25,669 bases of DNA. It comes from a candidate division WOR-3 bacterium. Lineage in GTDB: Bacteria; SDB-A. Where the stretch lies: contig JAFGSQ010000071.1 of the NCBI GenBank assembly GCA_016934535.1, forward strand, positions 1 to 25,669, given 5' to 3'. Position numbers and translations under genes: made by a program. The notes under the pieces are model-generated. The model was not told the DNA's origin. It searched no databases and saw nothing but the letters and a program-made list of their open reading frames with translations. This document shows positions 16,318-25,581 of the stretch, piece after piece; within the stretch, counting starts at the first letter, position 1, and every line of letters starts with the position of its first letter.

Positions 16318-16781
16318 TTGACCACTTCCGTCTCTTCATTGTTGAAATTAATTGTCTGGAATGTTCCTCCCGCGCTTTCAATCTTTTCTTTGGCCGCTTT
16401 CGACAAAGCATGAACTTTGAAATTAACGGCTTTGGACAGAGATCCTTCCGCGAGTATCTTTATTTTTTCACCCCATTTTATCAACTTTTTCTCGTAGAGA
16501 GTTTCCGGATTGACTTCCGTCATGCCCAATTCCTCAATTTTCTTGAGATTGAAAGGCTTATAATCCGTCCGGTTTATGTTTTTGAATCCTCTCTTCGGTA
16601 TCAAGCGCTGAAGAGGCATTTTTCCGCCTTCGAACCAGGGCGGTACCGAGGAGCCCGATCTCGATTTTTGACCTTTCGTTCCTCTTGTGGCCGTTTTTCC
16701 GTGACCTGATCCTATACCTCTGCCAATTCTTTTTTTCTTGTGCGTTGATCCGGGAGTCGGCGATAAATCGTGAAGCTTCAT
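16314..16781 (-). CDS. rplO: 50S ribosomal protein L15
   Basis: L15, a late-assembly large-subunit protein, 155 residues. The glycine-rich N-terminal arm (RIGRGIGSGHGKTATRGTKG, then WFEGGKMPLQRLIPKRGF) is unmistakable. Start ATG 16781 overlaps the rpmD stop (ATGA) and its own stop overlaps the secY start (GTGA). Confidence 0.97.
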   Translation of the reverse strand: MKLHDLSPTPGSTHKKKRIGRGIGSGHGKTATRGTKGQKSRSGSSVPPWFEGGKMPLQRLIPKRGFKNINRTDYKPFNLKKIEELGMTEVNPETLYEKKLIKWGEKIKILAEGSLSKAVNFKVHALSKAAKEKIESAGGTFQTINFNNEETEVVK

Positions 16782-16963
16782 ACTGTCAACTCCTCTACAT
16801 TAACGAGATGTTTCACTTTTTCGATCATTCCGCGAACCTGAGGCGAGTCTTCCATGATTACGGAATCCCTGATACGCCTGAGACCCAGAGCGAAAACTGT
16901 TCTTTTCTGAACTATGTTCCTTCCGATCGGACTTTTTACCTGTGTTATTCTGAACTTTTTCAT
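16778..16963 (-). CDS. rpmD: 50S ribosomal protein L30
   Basis: L30, 61 residues, MKKFRITQVKSPIGRNIVQ at the start and an ALGLRRIRDSVI core. The longer open frame to 17038 is an artefact inside rpsE; ATG 16963 has AAGGAG upstream and gives the family length (about 60). L30 is a non-universal bacterial protein and is kept here. Confidence 0.96.
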   Translation of the reverse strand: MKKFRITQVKSPIGRNIVQKRTVFALGLRRIRDSVIMEDSPQVRGMIEKVKHLVNVEELTV

Positions 16964-16982
16964 TTTTTTCGCTCCTTGGATT

Positions 16983-17492
16983 TCACCTTTGCTTTGGTAA
17001 AATATCCTCAACTTTCTTGTTTCTGTTTCTTGCGACATCTTCGGGATTTCTCAATTTTGTAAGCGCGTCCATTGTGGCTTTCGCGAGATTGACCGAACTG
17101 TTTGAGCCCAAAGATTTTGTTAAAATATCTTTTATTCCTGCCGCGTTAAGCACAGCTCCGACAATCGAACATGCTATAACGCCTGTGCCTCTGGATGCCG
17201 GTTTAAGCAAAACTCTACTCGCTCCGTGAACTCCGACGACGGGATGCGGGATCGTTGTTCCGAAAACACAAACGTCCGTCATATTTCTTTTCGCTTTTTC
17301 AGTGGCTTTTGAGATAGCGTTCGCTATTTCTGATGCCTTCCCGGTTCCGACTCCAGCTTTTCCTTTGCCGTTTCCGACGACGACGACACTGGAGAATTTG
17401 AACCGGCGGCCACCTTTAATGACTTTTGCAACTCTTTTTATGGCGACGGTCTGATCGAACATCTCGGTGGTTTCGATTACGTTTTGTCTCAA
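16983..17492 (-). CDS. rpsE: 30S ribosomal protein S5
   Basis: S5, involved in mRNA entry and decoding accuracy, 169 residues. It has a dsRNA-binding-like N-terminal domain ([32 protein letters not shown]) and a C-terminal domain with [19 protein letters not shown]. Start TTG 17492 overlaps the rplR stop (TTGA), with AAGGAGG about nine bases upstream inside rplR. Confidence 0.97.
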   Translation of the reverse strand: MRQNVIETTEMFDQTVAIKRVAKVIKGGRRFKFSSVVVVGNGKGKAGVGTGKASEIANAISKATEKAKRNMTDVCVFGTTIPHPVVGVHGASRVLLKPASRGTGVIACSIVGAVLNAAGIKDILTKSLGSNSSVNLAKATMDALTKLRNPEDVARNRNKKVEDILPKQR

Positions 17493-17884
17493 AATTCCAA
17501 ACCTCCTTCTCTCGCGCCGTCTGCAAAAGCTTTAACGCGTCCGTGGAATTTGTATGGACCTTTGTCGAATACTATTTTTTTAATTTTTTTCCCGGCGGCT
17601 TTTTCGGCTAAAATCTTTCCGGCTTTTTTCGCGGCGAGAGTTTTCCCTTTCACGGTTTTGTCGTCAGATTTTGCCAGCTGGACTTTATCGAGCAATTCAG
17701 CGTCCTGTAGAGAAGACGAAGAAACGAGTGTATTTCCGGTCGTGTCATCTATTATCTGAGCGTATATATGCTTAAGGCTTCTGTAGACATTCAATCTCGG
17801 AACCGAAGCCGTGCCCGATATTTTCATACGAATTCTGTCGTGCCTTTTTTCTCTCTGTTTTCTTTTTAGCTTATTCTTGTCCAT
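17489..17884 (-). CDS. rplR: 50S ribosomal protein L18
   Basis: L18 binds 5S rRNA, with L5, in the central protuberance. The 131 residues include [19 protein letters not shown] at the start, [18 protein letters not shown], and a C-terminus [20 protein letters not shown]. Length is slightly above the usual 117-122. It is followed by rpsE with a TTGA overlap. Confidence 0.97.
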   Translation of the reverse strand: MDKNKLKRKQREKRHDRIRMKISGTASVPRLNVYRSLKHIYAQIIDDTTGNTLVSSSSLQDAELLDKVQLAKSDDKTVKGKTLAAKKAGKILAEKAAGKKIKKIVFDKGPYKFHGRVKAFADGAREGGLEF

Positions 17885-17900
17885 TTCATTAACCTCTTGT

Positions 17901-18503
17901 TTATTTAGCGCCTGTAGCCGCGGCTTTACCGGCTTTGCGTCTTATCCATTCACCTTTATACTTTATACCCTTCCCCTTATAAGGTTCGGGTGGCCTTATG
18001 GATCTTATCAAAGCCGCCATTTGACCGACCGTCTGTTTGTCAAATCCCTTGACTGTTATCTGTGTGTTGTCAGGGGAAACATCGAATTTTATTCCGTCTA
18101 ATTTTTTTATCCACTGGCTTGTTTTGACTTTTGTGCTCGAAATTCCCGCGGGAGGTGTCGCTGACACTCTTATTGGGTGAGAATAACCAATTGTTATTAC
18201 AAGGTCTTCTTTATCCACAGTCGCTCTGTAACCGACTCCGACTATTTCGAGCTGCTTTTGGACGCCTTTCGTCACTCCGTCAATCATGTTTGCGACTACA
18301 GCCCTGGCGAGTCCTTGAAATTTACCTGCGTTATCGTTTTTCCTGCTGACGAGCAAAATGTTGTCCTCTTTGGAAAATTCAATTCCCACTGGAAACCTCT
18401 GCTCGAGTTTGCCGAGAGGACCTTCAATTTTGATCGCCTCGCCGGCAATTTCAACTTTGACTCCGCTCGGTATGTTTATCGGCTTTTTTCCTACTCTCGA
18501 CAT
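17901..18503 (-). CDS. rplF: 50S ribosomal protein L6
   Basis: L6 lies near the factor-binding site. The 200 residues have two homologous beta domains, [19 protein letters not shown] at the start and [20 protein letters not shown] near the end. A basic tail ([13 protein letters not shown]) makes it about 20 residues longer than E. coli L6. ATG start at 18503, eight bases after the rpsH stop. Confidence 0.97.
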   Translation of the reverse strand: MSRVGKKPINIPSGVKVEIAGEAIKIEGPLGKLEQRFPVGIEFSKEDNILLVSRKNDNAGKFQGLARAVVANMIDGVTKGVQKQLEIVGVGYRATVDKEDLVITIGYSHPIRVSATPPAGISSTKVKTSQWIKKLDGIKFDVSPDNTQITVKGFDKQTVGQMAALIRSIRPPEPYKGKGIKYKGEWIRRKAGKAAATGAK

Positions 18504-18511
18504 TTTTCACC

Positions 18512-18910
18512 TCACCAAATGTTGCACAATATCTCGCCGCCCACTTTTTTTCTTCTGGCTTCGGCATCCGTCATCAGTCCAAGCGGCGTTGAAACAATAG
18601 CCGTGCCGAGATTCTCCATGACTCTCGGTATGTCTTTATATCCTTTGTAAACTCTCAGCCCGGGTCTGCTGACTCTTTCCAAAGTCGAAATGACTGGTTT
18701 TCCTTCGCTCGTGTACTTAAGGTCGATTTTAATGCATTTTTTTTCTGCTTCTTTTGTTTGTTCGACCCTGGATACATATCCTTCGGCTTCAATGATTTTG
18801 GCCACTTTGAACTTCAGGTCAGAATAAGGCATCGAAACGAATTCTCTCTTGACCATCAGGGCGTTTCTAATTCTTGTCAGCATATCAGCAATAGGATCAC
18901 TCATCGACAT
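18512..18910 (-). CDS. rpsH: 30S ribosomal protein S8
   Basis: S8, a primary 16S binder and in E. coli the translational repressor of the spc operon. The 132 residues include SDPIADMLTRIRNALMVK at the start and the C-terminal STPLGLMTDAEARRKKVGGE. ATG 18910 has GGGGG five bases upstream; ATG 18904 would give the canonical MSDPIADML start. Confidence 0.96.
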   Translation of the reverse strand: MSMSDPIADMLTRIRNALMVKREFVSMPYSDLKFKVAKIIEAEGYVSRVEQTKEAEKKCIKIDLKYTSEGKPVISTLERVSRPGLRVYKGYKDIPRVMENLGTAIVSTPLGLMTDAEARRKKVGGEILCNIW

Positions 18911-18919
18911 TTAGTCCCC

Positions 18920-19105
18920 CTACCAGCTTGCTTTCTTTATTCCGGGAATCTCCCCCTTGAGAGCCATTTCCCTGAAACAAATCCTGCAAAGACCGAAATC
19001 CCTCAAAAAACCCCTGCTTCTTCCGCACCTGAAGCATCGATTGTATTTTCTGACGGCGAATTTCGGTTCGCTTTTCTGTTTGTTTATCCAAGATCTTTTA
19101 GCCAT
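18920..19105 (-). CDS. rpsN: 30S ribosomal protein S14, zinc-binding type Z
   Basis: The short 61-residue S14, with a zinc site from Cys24, Cys27, Cys40 and Cys43 ([11 protein letters not shown] and LCRICFRE). It ends in the typical [11 protein letters not shown]. This is the ancestral zinc form, as opposed to the roughly 100-residue zinc-free form. It lies between rplE and rpsH as usual. Confidence 0.97.
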   Translation of the reverse strand: MAKRSWINKQKSEPKFAVRKYNRCFRCGRSRGFLRDFGLCRICFREMALKGEIPGIKKASW

Positions 19106-19765
19106 TTAGACTCCCGCCTTTTCGGTTGAGCTTTTTCTGAAGGGGATTCCCATCAGTTCCAGCAAGGATCGGGCTTCCTCATCAGTTTTTGCTGTAGTCA
19201 CCATTGTTATATTCATTCCGAGAATCGAATAAACTTTGTCGTAATCAATTTCAGGAAACACAATTTGCTCAGTGAGCCCGAAGTTATAATTCCCTCTACC
19301 GTCGAAGCCGTCTGTTTTAAAGCCCCTGAAATCCCTTATTCTTGGAGCGGCGACGTTTATCAGTCTGTCGAAAAATTCGTACATCATATTATTTCTCAAA
19401 GTGACTGATATTCCGACCGGCATTCCTTCTCTCAGTTTGAAATTCGATATGGCCTTTTTCGCTTTTCTCACCGACGGTCTCTGCCCTGTTATTATCATCA
19501 AATCGTTTACTGCCGCTTCCATTAATTTTGAATCCTGAATGGCCTTGCCCAATCCCATACTCACTATTATTTTTTCAATTTTAGGTATTTCCATTTTCTT
19601 GTAACTGTATTTTTTTTCAAGTTCCTTCATGACATTTTTACGATACAAATCCTTAATTCTCGGAATTCTCTTTTCTCCGCTCGGCTTGTCAGTAACTTCT
19701 ATTTTCTGAAGCGATTTCCCGGAACCACCCTGTTCCTGAGCTTTCGACTTTTTATCTTTTGCCAT
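19106..19765 (-). CDS. rplE: 50S ribosomal protein L5
   Basis: L5 binds 5S rRNA and contacts P-site tRNA. The 219 residues are about 40 longer than usual because of an N-terminal charged extension (1-34, Lys/Ser/Glu-rich) before the canonical PRIKDLYRK. The core shows TGQRPSVRKAKKAISNFKLR and NYNFGLTEQIVFPEIDYD. The C-terminal tail is also charged. Start ATG 19765; an internal start near residue 46 would cut off the conserved PRIKDLYRK segment. Confidence 0.96.
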   Translation of the reverse strand: MAKDKKSKAQEQGGSGKSLQKIEVTDKPSGEKRIPRIKDLYRKNVMKELEKKYSYKKMEIPKIEKIIVSMGLGKAIQDSKLMEAAVNDLMIITGQRPSVRKAKKAISNFKLREGMPVGISVTLRNNMMYEFFDRLINVAAPRIRDFRGFKTDGFDGRGNYNFGLTEQIVFPEIDYDKVYSILGMNITMVTTAKTDEEARSLLELMGIPFRKSSTEKAGV

Positions 19766-19771
19766 TTTTCC

Positions 19772-20101
19772 TCACTTGTTTGCTAACGCCGAACCGCATC
19801 TGCCACAAAATCTATCCCCGGGTTTTTCCGGATTTCTCTTCACTTTTGAAGGAGAATGACATGCCTGGCAGACGACCATAAAATTTGAAATATTTACCGG
19901 CGCTTCTTTTGTGATTATTCCGCCTGGTTCCGTCTGGCTTTTAGCGCGGGTGTGCTTCTTAACCAGATTGATGCCTTCAATTATGGCGGTGTTCTTTTCA
20001 GGAAACACAGCCAGTATTTTTCCCTGTTTTCCGCGATCATTGCCGGTCATCATCTTGACCGTGTCGCCTTTTTTTACATTCAGTTTGATGTTCTTTTTCA
20101 T
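19772..20101 (-). CDS. rplX: 50S ribosomal protein L24, with C-terminal zinc-ribbon Cys pairs
   Basis: L24 is an assembly initiator of the large subunit. The 109 residues start with a KOW motif (KGDTVKMMTGNDRGKQGKIL). The C-terminal part carries VVCQACHSP and RFCGRCGSAL, two Cys-x2-Cys pairs suggesting bound zinc. I prefer ATG 20101 with GGAGG seven bases upstream; GTG 20104 is three bases longer and also plausible. It overlaps the rplN stop by one base. Confidence 0.95.
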   Translation of the reverse strand: MKKNIKLNVKKGDTVKMMTGNDRGKQGKILAVFPEKNTAIIEGINLVKKHTRAKSQTEPGGIITKEAPVNISNFMVVCQACHSPSKVKRNPEKPGDRFCGRCGSALANK

Positions 20102-20469
20102 CACACGACCTCCGGAGCCAGGGAAACAATTTTAAGATAGTTTCTTTCTCTCAGCTCTCTCGCGATTGGACCGAAAATTCTTGTGCCTTTAGGACTGCCC
20201 GTATCATCAATAATGACAACGGCATTCTGATCAAACCTGACGCTCGTTCCGTCTTTTCTTTTGACGGGTTGTTTGGTCCTGACGACGACTGCGCTGTGTT
20301 TTGTTTTGCTTTTAACCGTCGCATTCGGAATGGCTTCTTTCACAACGATGGTGATTTTGTCGCCGACTCTGGCGTATCTCCTTCTGCTGCCGCCGAGAAT
20401 CTTTATGCACAGTCCCCATTTTCCGCCTGAATTATCGGCGATCACAAAAGTAGAATTTTCAGATAACAT
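20101..20469 (-). CDS. rplN: 50S ribosomal protein L14
   Basis: L14 forms intersubunit bridges. The 122 residues are the exact family length, with VIADNSGGKWGLCIKILGG, VVVRTKQPVKRKDGTSVRFD and the C-terminal RNYLKIVSLAPEVV. A longer open frame to 20568 lies in rpsQ and is rejected. ATG 20469 follows the rpsQ stop by one base and has GGAG upstream. Confidence 0.97.
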   Translation of the reverse strand: MLSENSTFVIADNSGGKWGLCIKILGGSRRRYARVGDKITIVVKEAIPNATVKSKTKHSAVVVRTKQPVKRKDGTSVRFDQNAVVIIDDTGSPKGTRIFGPIARELRERNYLKIVSLAPEVV

Positions 20470-20470
20470 T

Positions 20471-20752
20471 TCAGTTTTCTCCTTGTTCTCCTTTGGCTCT
20501 CCTGAGAATTTTGGACAGAGTCCAGCATTTCTTTTTCGACAGAGGCCTGGTTTCCATAATGATGACAATGTCGCCTTCCCGGGCGGAATTGTTTTCGTCG
20601 TGAGCCATGAATTTTTTATACTTTTTAATTATTTTCTTGTAGAGAGGATGGGCAAATTTTCTTTCTACTTTTACAACGACGGACTTGTTCATTTTATCTG
20701 AGATCACGATCCCTTCTCTGAACTTTTTCCTGTTGGTTCTTAAATTATCCAT
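20471..20752 (-). CDS. rpsQ: 30S ribosomal protein S17
   Basis: S17, a primary 16S binder with an OB fold, 93 residues. It has the signatures [31 protein letters not shown] and [18 protein letters not shown]. The start overlaps the rpmC end by eight bases, indicating coupled translation. Confidence 0.96.
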   Translation of the reverse strand: MDNLRTNRKKFREGIVISDKMNKSVVVKVERKFAHPLYKKIIKKYKKFMAHDENNSAREGDIVIIMETRPLSKKKCWTLSKILRRAKGEQGEN

Positions 20753-20963
20753 TTTTGCCGCTTCCCTTCTTCGCGATTTCTCTTTCTCTCAAAATAGTCA
20801 GAATCCTGGCTTTTTCCTTTTTCGCGTTAGTTATATTGGCTGGTTTGTCCGTAGTATTGGACATTACCCTGAAACGCAGTTTAAAAATCTCTTCGTTAAT
20901 TTCATCGAGCCTGTGAAAAAGCTCTTTTTCAGTAAGTTCTCTTATCTCTTTTGTTTTCATCAT
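20745..20963 (-). CDS. rpmC: 50S ribosomal protein L29
   Basis: L29 sits at the tunnel exit and helps dock trigger factor and signal recognition particle. The 72 residues form two helices: [20 protein letters not shown] and the [18 protein letters not shown] segment. ATG 20963 is followed by a second ATG. A GGGGTG site overlaps the gap after rplP. Confidence 0.95.
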   Translation of the reverse strand: MMKTKEIRELTEKELFHRLDEINEEIFKLRFRVMSNTTDKPANITNAKKEKARILTILREREIAKKGSGKNG

Positions 20964-20969
20964 TCACCC

Positions 20970-21386
20970 CTACGCTATATCGTGGCCTGAAATGAATCTC
21001 GTCTTTATGGGAAGCTTTGCCGACGCGAGTTCCATCGCTCTTTTTGCCGTTTCTTCGTCGATGCCTTCCAGCTCAAACATTACTCTCCCCCTTCTGACGA
21101 CTGCAACCCAACCGACCGGAGCGCCTTTCCCTTTACCCATTCGCGTCTCCGCAGGTTTTTCAGTTATTGGCTTATCGGGGAACATTCGGATCCAAAGCTT
21201 GCCTCCCCTTTTTATGTGCCTTGTTATAGCGACACGAGCCGCTTCAATCTGTTTGGCCGAAATCCACGCCGCTTCAAGAGCTTGAAGACCGTAATCGCCG
21301 AAATCAATTTTGTTGGCGCCTTTTGATACGCCTCTTCTTTTACCCCTCTGCTGTTTTCTGTATTTCATTCTCTTAGGTGCCAACAT
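20970..21386 (-). CDS. rplP: 50S ribosomal protein L16
   Basis: L16 helps form the A-site tRNA elbow contact. The 138 residues begin [20 protein letters not shown] and contain [40 protein letters not shown] and a typical C-terminal helix. Family length; operon position after rpsC is standard. Confidence 0.97.
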   Translation of the reverse strand: MLAPKRMKYRKQQRGKRRGVSKGANKIDFGDYGLQALEAAWISAKQIEAARVAITRHIKRGGKLWIRMFPDKPITEKPAETRMGKGKGAPVGWVAVVRRGRVMFELEGIDEETAKRAMELASAKLPIKTRFISGHDIA

Positions 21387-21398
21387 GATTAATTTCTC

Positions 21399-22094
21399 CT
21401 ATTTTCTCTTTTTATCTTTTTTAGCCCCTAACAGGCCGAGTTGATTCAATCTGTATTGGTCTTCGTCGTTCATTATCAAGCCTTTAAATATCCAGGTCTT
21501 TATCCCTACAGTTCCCGAAAGCGTGTGTGCCGTAGTTTGAGAATAATCTATGTCCGCTCTTATTGTGTGAAGCGGAATGTTCCCCTCCCTGTACCATTCG
21601 GTTCTGGCTATTTCAGCTCCTCCGAGCCTTCCCGAACAAGTGACCTTAATGCCTTTGGCGCCTTGTCTGAGAGCGTTTGTGACTGCTCTCTTCATTGCTC
21701 TCTTGAAACTCACCCTCTGGATTATCTGTCTCGTGATATTGTCCGCCACAAGTTTGGCGTCCAATTCGGGATTCTGGACTTCCTGAATCTTGAGATTCAC
21801 TTCTTTACCTATAAGCTTCTTTATCTCTTCTCTGAGCTGGTTTATTTCCTTGCCTTGTTTTCCTATAATCTTGCCCGGTGTCGAAGTGTGAACCGTCACA
21901 GTGACATTGTCCACGGCTTTCTCTATCTCGACTTTCGAAACACCAGCCTGGCTCAGCCTCTTGTCAAGGTATCTTCTTATTTCAATGTCTTCTTTTAATC
22001 CCTGACTGAATTTTCTGTGATGGGCAAACCAGCGGGAATCCCAGTTTTTTGTGATCCCGATTCTGAATCCTACAGGATGTGTTTTCTGTCCCAA
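21399..22094 (-). CDS. rpsC: 30S ribosomal protein S3
   Basis: S3 lines the mRNA entry tunnel and has helicase activity. The 231 residues start with the canonical GQKTHPVGFRIGI, include a KH domain with PGKIIGKQGKEINQLREEI, and a C-terminal domain (GRLGGAEIARTEWYREGNIP). I chose TTG 22094, six bases after GGAGG (22105-22101). The upstream TTG 22100 abuts that site and would leave no spacing. Confidence 0.96.
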   Translation of the reverse strand: MGQKTHPVGFRIGITKNWDSRWFAHHRKFSQGLKEDIEIRRYLDKRLSQAGVSKVEIEKAVDNVTVTVHTSTPGKIIGKQGKEINQLREEIKKLIGKEVNLKIQEVQNPELDAKLVADNITRQIIQRVSFKRAMKRAVTNALRQGAKGIKVTCSGRLGGAEIARTEWYREGNIPLHTIRADIDYSQTTAHTLSGTVGIKTWIFKGLIMNDEDQYRLNQLGLLGAKKDKKRK

Positions 22095-22106
22095 ATGCAA
22101 CCTCCG

Positions 22107-22457
22107 CTATTTTGACGTGTTCTCGACTGTGACCGTGATGTGACAGGTTTCCTTCACTATAGGTTTTGCTCTGCCCCTCGCTCCGGCTCTGAACCTTTTC
22201 GGATAATTCGGTCCTTTATCGATTTTTATTTCTTTTATGTAAATATTGCTGTCGTCGAGAGCGACTCCTTCCGGTTTAACCTTGAGATTCGCCGCGGCGG
22301 AAGCTATCGTTTTCGTGAGGGGTGAAGAAATCGAATAATTCGTGAAAGAGAGGAGAGATAATGCTTCATCGACCCTTTTGCCCCTGAAGGAATCGACTAC
22401 CCTTCTGGCTTTTTTTGAAGTGACTCTGACGTATTTTGTTACTGCTGTTGTCTGCAT
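22107..22457 (-). CDS. rplV: 50S ribosomal protein L22
   Basis: L22 lines the peptide exit tunnel; its beta-hairpin tip is a macrolide resistance site. The 116 residues contain VRVTSKKARRVVDSFRGKRV, and the hairpin with the GPNYPKRFRAGARGRAKPI segment then CHITVTV. ATG 22457 sits directly after AGGAG, an unusually tight spacing, though AAGGGG seven bases upstream may serve. Confidence 0.96.
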   Translation of the reverse strand: MQTTAVTKYVRVTSKKARRVVDSFRGKRVDEALSLLSFTNYSISSPLTKTIASAAANLKVKPEGVALDDSNIYIKEIKIDKGPNYPKRFRAGARGRAKPIVKETCHITVTVENTSK

Positions 22458-22468
22458 CTCCTGTCCCC

Positions 22469-22765
22469 TTATGCCTGAGTTTTGGTTTTCCTTTCCGCTT
22501 CGGCTTTCTTGCCTCCGTGTCCTCTGAACAGCCTCGTCGGAGAGAATTCGCCGAGTTTGTGTCCGACCATATTCTCCGTGACGTAAACGGGTATGAATTT
22601 TTTTCCGTTGTGAACAGCAAAAGACAATCCGACAAAATCAGGTGTGATCGTCGAACGCCTGCTCCATGTCTTTATAGTCTTTTTGTCTCTTTCGGATTTC
22701 ATTTTCTCGATTTTCTCAACCAGTTTCTGATCTACGAAAGGACCTTTTTTCACTGATCTCGGCAT
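22469..22765 (-). CDS. rpsS: 30S ribosomal protein S19
   Basis: S19 forms the small-subunit head with S13. The 98 residues are [40 protein letters not shown], and [19 protein letters not shown] near the end, with a short charged tail. ATG 22765. Confidence 0.97.
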   Translation of the reverse strand: MPRSVKKGPFVDQKLVEKIEKMKSERDKKTIKTWSRRSTITPDFVGLSFAVHNGKKFIPVYVTENMVGHKLGEFSPTRLFRGHGGKKAEAERKTKTQA

Positions 22766-22785
22766 TACGTCTTCTCCTTAATAAC

Positions 22786-23610
22786 TTATTTCGATTTTCT
22801 TTTTACTATGTATTTGTCAGATAATTTTTTCTTGCGCGTCTTGAAACCCTTCGTCGGAATACCGGTGGGTGAAACAGGATGTCTTCCTCCGCTCGACCTG
22901 CCTTCACCGCCACCGAGCGGATGATCGACCGGGTTCATAGCGACTCCTCTTACTTTGGGTCTTCTTCCGAGCCATCTGGCTTTCCCTGCTTTTCCATAAT
23001 GAATGTTGAAGTAATCCGGATTGCTGACCATGCCTATTGTCGCTCTGCATTTTTGACTTATGAGCCTTATCTCTCCAGACGGCAGTTTGACGTGTGAAAA
23101 TTTTCCTTCGTGCGCAAGTATTGTCGCCGAGGTTCCCGCCCCCCTGACCAGCTGAGCTCCTTTTCCCGGATTTAATTCGATGTTGTGAACGGCAATTCCG
23201 GTTGGGATGTTTCCTATTATCATGCAGTTGCCGACATCTGCGGGAAGCTTTTCTCCGGATTTAATTTTATCTCCGACAGCGAGATTTTGAGGCGCCAGAA
23301 TATAGCTTTTCACTCCGTCTTCGTAAACGACAAGAGCTATCCTCGCCCCTCTGTTGGGATCATATTCGATCGCCGCTACGTCGGCTGTGATCCCGTCTTT
23401 CTTCCTTTTAAAATCTATCAATCTGTATTTTCTTTTGGATCCACCGCCGCGGTGTCTTGCTGTGACTCTGCCCTGATTATTTCTTCCCCCTGATTTCTTT
23501 AAAATTTTCGTCAGGGATTTTTCCGGCTTTTTTTTCGTGACGTCTTTGAAATCATCGGTTTTGAGAAACCTCTGAATCGGAGTCACAGGATTGTATGATT
23601 TCAGTCCCAT
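22786..23610 (-). CDS. rplB: 50S ribosomal protein L2
   Basis: L2 is needed for subunit joining and lies by the peptidyl transferase centre. The 274 residues show [20 protein letters not shown], an RNA-binding SH3-like domain, and the C-terminal [20 protein letters not shown] with the conserved His. Family length. ATG 23610. Confidence 0.98.
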   Translation of the reverse strand: MGLKSYNPVTPIQRFLKTDDFKDVTKKKPEKSLTKILKKSGGRNNQGRVTARHRGGGSKRKYRLIDFKRKKDGITADVAAIEYDPNRGARIALVVYEDGVKSYILAPQNLAVGDKIKSGEKLPADVGNCMIIGNIPTGIAVHNIELNPGKGAQLVRGAGTSATILAHEGKFSHVKLPSGEIRLISQKCRATIGMVSNPDYFNIHYGKAGKARWLGRRPKVRGVAMNPVDHPLGGGEGRSSGGRHPVSPTGIPTKGFKTRKKKLSDKYIVKRKSK

Positions 23611-23618
23611 TTTTTCAC

Positions 23619-23915
23619 CTACGCCCCTTCGAACATTTCAATCTTATCACCCTCGGAGAGAACGCAGACCGCTCTCTTTGTCGAGGATTTTCTACCTTCG
23701 AACCTTCCGAGTTTTTTCAATTTTCCTCTCCGGTTCATGACAGATACGTCTTCGACCTTTACGTTGAACAATAGTTCAACCGCTTTTTTCACTTCAATTT
23801 TATTCGACCATTTACTGACGAGAAAACAATACTTGTTTTGATTTTCCCTCAGCATAGTGCTTTTTTCAGTCACTATAGGCCTGAGTATGATTTCCCTCGC
23901 TCTGTCGTGTGTCAC
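23619..23915 (-). CDS. rplW: 50S ribosomal protein L23
   Basis: L23 lies at the tunnel exit and is the trigger factor and signal recognition particle dock. The 98 residues contain [33 protein letters not shown] and [16 protein letters not shown]. It starts with GTG 23915 inside the rplD stop (GTGA). Confidence 0.96.
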   Translation of the reverse strand: MTHDRAREIILRPIVTEKSTMLRENQNKYCFLVSKWSNKIEVKKAVELLFNVKVEDVSVMNRRGKLKKLGRFEGRKSSTKRAVCVLSEGDKIEMFEGA

Positions 23916-24544
23916 GGTGAAAAAACCTCCTTGAATATAGCGATGGATTCCGGTGTCAAAACAAGGCTGTCGGCGTTAATGAGATCAAAAGCGTTGACGC
24001 TCGACGCGAGAGCAGTTTTAACTTCGGGTAGATTTTCAGCCGACAAAATGTAATCTTTTGAATATTCGTCATTTACGATGAGAGTTTTTTTGTTTTCTAT
24101 TTTCAGTGAAGCAAGCATCGATTTAACACGAGAAGTCTGAGGTTTTTCGTAAACTACTTTCTCGACGCATTTAATTGAGCCTTCATTGGCTTTTAATGAC
24201 AATACGGACCTGATGGCCAGATTTTTCATCTTTTTGTTTATTTTCTTTGTGTATTTTCTCACTTTTGGCCCGTGAGCGACTCCGCCGCCTTTCCATTGGA
24301 CGGCTCTAATGCTTCCCTGCCTCGCTCTTCCCGTTCCTTTTTGCCTCCATGGTTTTTTTCCGCCACCAGAAACCTCAGCCCTGGTTTTTACGGAAGCATT
24401 TCCCTGTCTTTGGTTGGCCAGATACGTTACGACCGACTGATGCATTACGCTTTTGTTTGCCTCGACAGAGAATACCTCGTCGGGCAGTTCAACGGTTTTG
24501 CCCGTGTCTTCGCCTTTTTCATTAAAAATCTTGAGCTGTTTCAT
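23912..24544 (-). CDS. rplD: 50S ribosomal protein L4
   Basis: L4 lines the exit tunnel and, in enterics, also regulates the S10 operon. The 210 residues show the tunnel loop GKKPWRQKGTGRARQGSIRA and VAHGPKVRKYTKKINKKMKN. Start ATG 24544 overlaps the rplC stop (ATGA); its own stop overlaps the GTG of rplW. Confidence 0.97.
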   Translation of the reverse strand: MKQLKIFNEKGEDTGKTVELPDEVFSVEANKSVMHQSVVTYLANQRQGNASVKTRAEVSGGGKKPWRQKGTGRARQGSIRAVQWKGGGVAHGPKVRKYTKKINKKMKNLAIRSVLSLKANEGSIKCVEKVVYEKPQTSRVKSMLASLKIENKKTLIVNDEYSKDYILSAENLPEVKTALASSVNAFDLINADSLVLTPESIAIFKEVFSP

Positions 24545-25239
24545 CTTCCAAACTCCCTGCCTCTGTTTTTAATGGCGTCCTGAATTCTCAGATAAGATCC
24601 GTTGGGACCGGGCACAGCTCCTTTTAACAGGAGTAGGTTCTTATCAGGAATAATTCTGACTATTTTAATATTTTGTATTGTTCTAACAACATCTCCCATG
24701 TGACCGGGAAGTTTGTGTCCTTTGATGACCCTTCCTGGAGTGGTTCCTGCTCCTATCGATCCCGGAGCCCTGTGGAACATGGATCCGCGGCTTCCTCTTC
24801 CACCTTTGAAACCGTATCTTCTGACCACTCCCTGAAATCCTTTCCCCTTGGTTCTCGATTTCACATCGACGTATTCATCCTGTTTGAACACATTTTCAAC
24901 AGTCAGGACGTCTCCGGTCTTGTATTCTGATTCCTGGGGAACTTTGAATTCCTGAATCATCGAACAGGGTTCGACTTTTGCTTTTTTGAAAACTCCCAGT
25001 TCTGGCATATTTATCTTTCTGCCTTTTGCACCTTTATTATCCTGTTTTTTATTCTCTTTAGAGATCGGCAGTTTTGCTTTTTCATAACCCAACAAAAGTT
25101 TCGTGTAGTCATTTCCCTCTTTTTTCTCGCAATTGACGATGACACAGGGGCCGGCTTCGACAACCGTAACGGGAACCACCCTGCCGTCTTCGAGAAATAT
25201 CTGAGTCATTCCCAGTTTTTTTCCTATTAAACCTTTCAC
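24541..25239 (-). CDS. rplC: 50S ribosomal protein L3
   Basis: L3, an early assembly protein reaching the peptidyl transferase centre. The 232 residues start KGLIGKKLGMTQIF and contain the extended loop GFQGVVRRYGFKGGRGSRG and GSIGAGTTPGRVIKGHKLPG. The Gln methylated in E. coli L3 is not present at the SIGAGTTPG position. GTG start 25239 is preceded by GAGGAG at the end of rpsJ. A charged insertion (NKKQDNKGAKGRK, about residues 63-75) makes it longer than the E. coli protein. Confidence 0.97.
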   Translation of the reverse strand: MKGLIGKKLGMTQIFLEDGRVVPVTVVEAGPCVIVNCEKKEGNDYTKLLLGYEKAKLPISKENKKQDNKGAKGRKINMPELGVFKKAKVEPCSMIQEFKVPQESEYKTGDVLTVENVFKQDEYVDVKSRTKGKGFQGVVRRYGFKGGRGSRGSMFHRAPGSIGAGTTPGRVIKGHKLPGHMGDVVRTIQNIKIVRIIPDKNLLLLKGAVPGPNGSYLRIQDAIKNRGREFGR

Positions 25240-25244
25240 TTTTA

Positions 25245-25574
25245 TTACTCCTCGGTCATCATCTTTATCTCGACGTCGACACCCGCCGGTAAGTTGAGGT
25301 CTTTCAAAGCTTCTGTCGTCTGATGCGTCGATTTGACAATGTCAATGAGTCTCTTGTGAACTCTGATCTCAAACTGCTCGCGCGATTTTTTATCCACGTG
25401 AGGAGACCTCAAAACCGTGTATATGGTTTTTTGAGTCGGAAGAGGTATCGGACCGGCTATTCTTCCGCCCGACCTTTTTACGTTATGAACTATGTCCGAG
25501 ACGCACTTGTCGAGAACGGCGTGATCATAAGCCTTCAGTTTTATTCTGATTGTTCCTATTTTGTTTTTATCCAT
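25245..25574 (-). CDS. rpsJ: 30S ribosomal protein S10
   Basis: S10, a small-subunit head protein and, as NusE, part of transcription antitermination complexes. The 109 residues contain [37 protein letters not shown] and [22 protein letters not shown] 25574 lies eight bases after the tuf stop. First gene of the S10 block. Confidence 0.97.
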   Translation of the reverse strand: MDKNKIGTIRIKLKAYDHAVLDKCVSDIVHNVKRSGGRIAGPIPLPTQKTIYTVLRSPHVDKKSREQFEIRVHKRLIDIVKSTHQTTEALKDLNLPAGVDVEIKMMTEE

Positions 25575-25581
25575 AAAGCAC

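Noticed and set aside
20470-20568. Longer L14 frame
   Set aside because: The extra residues are rpsQ in another phase; ATG 20469 gives the exact family length.
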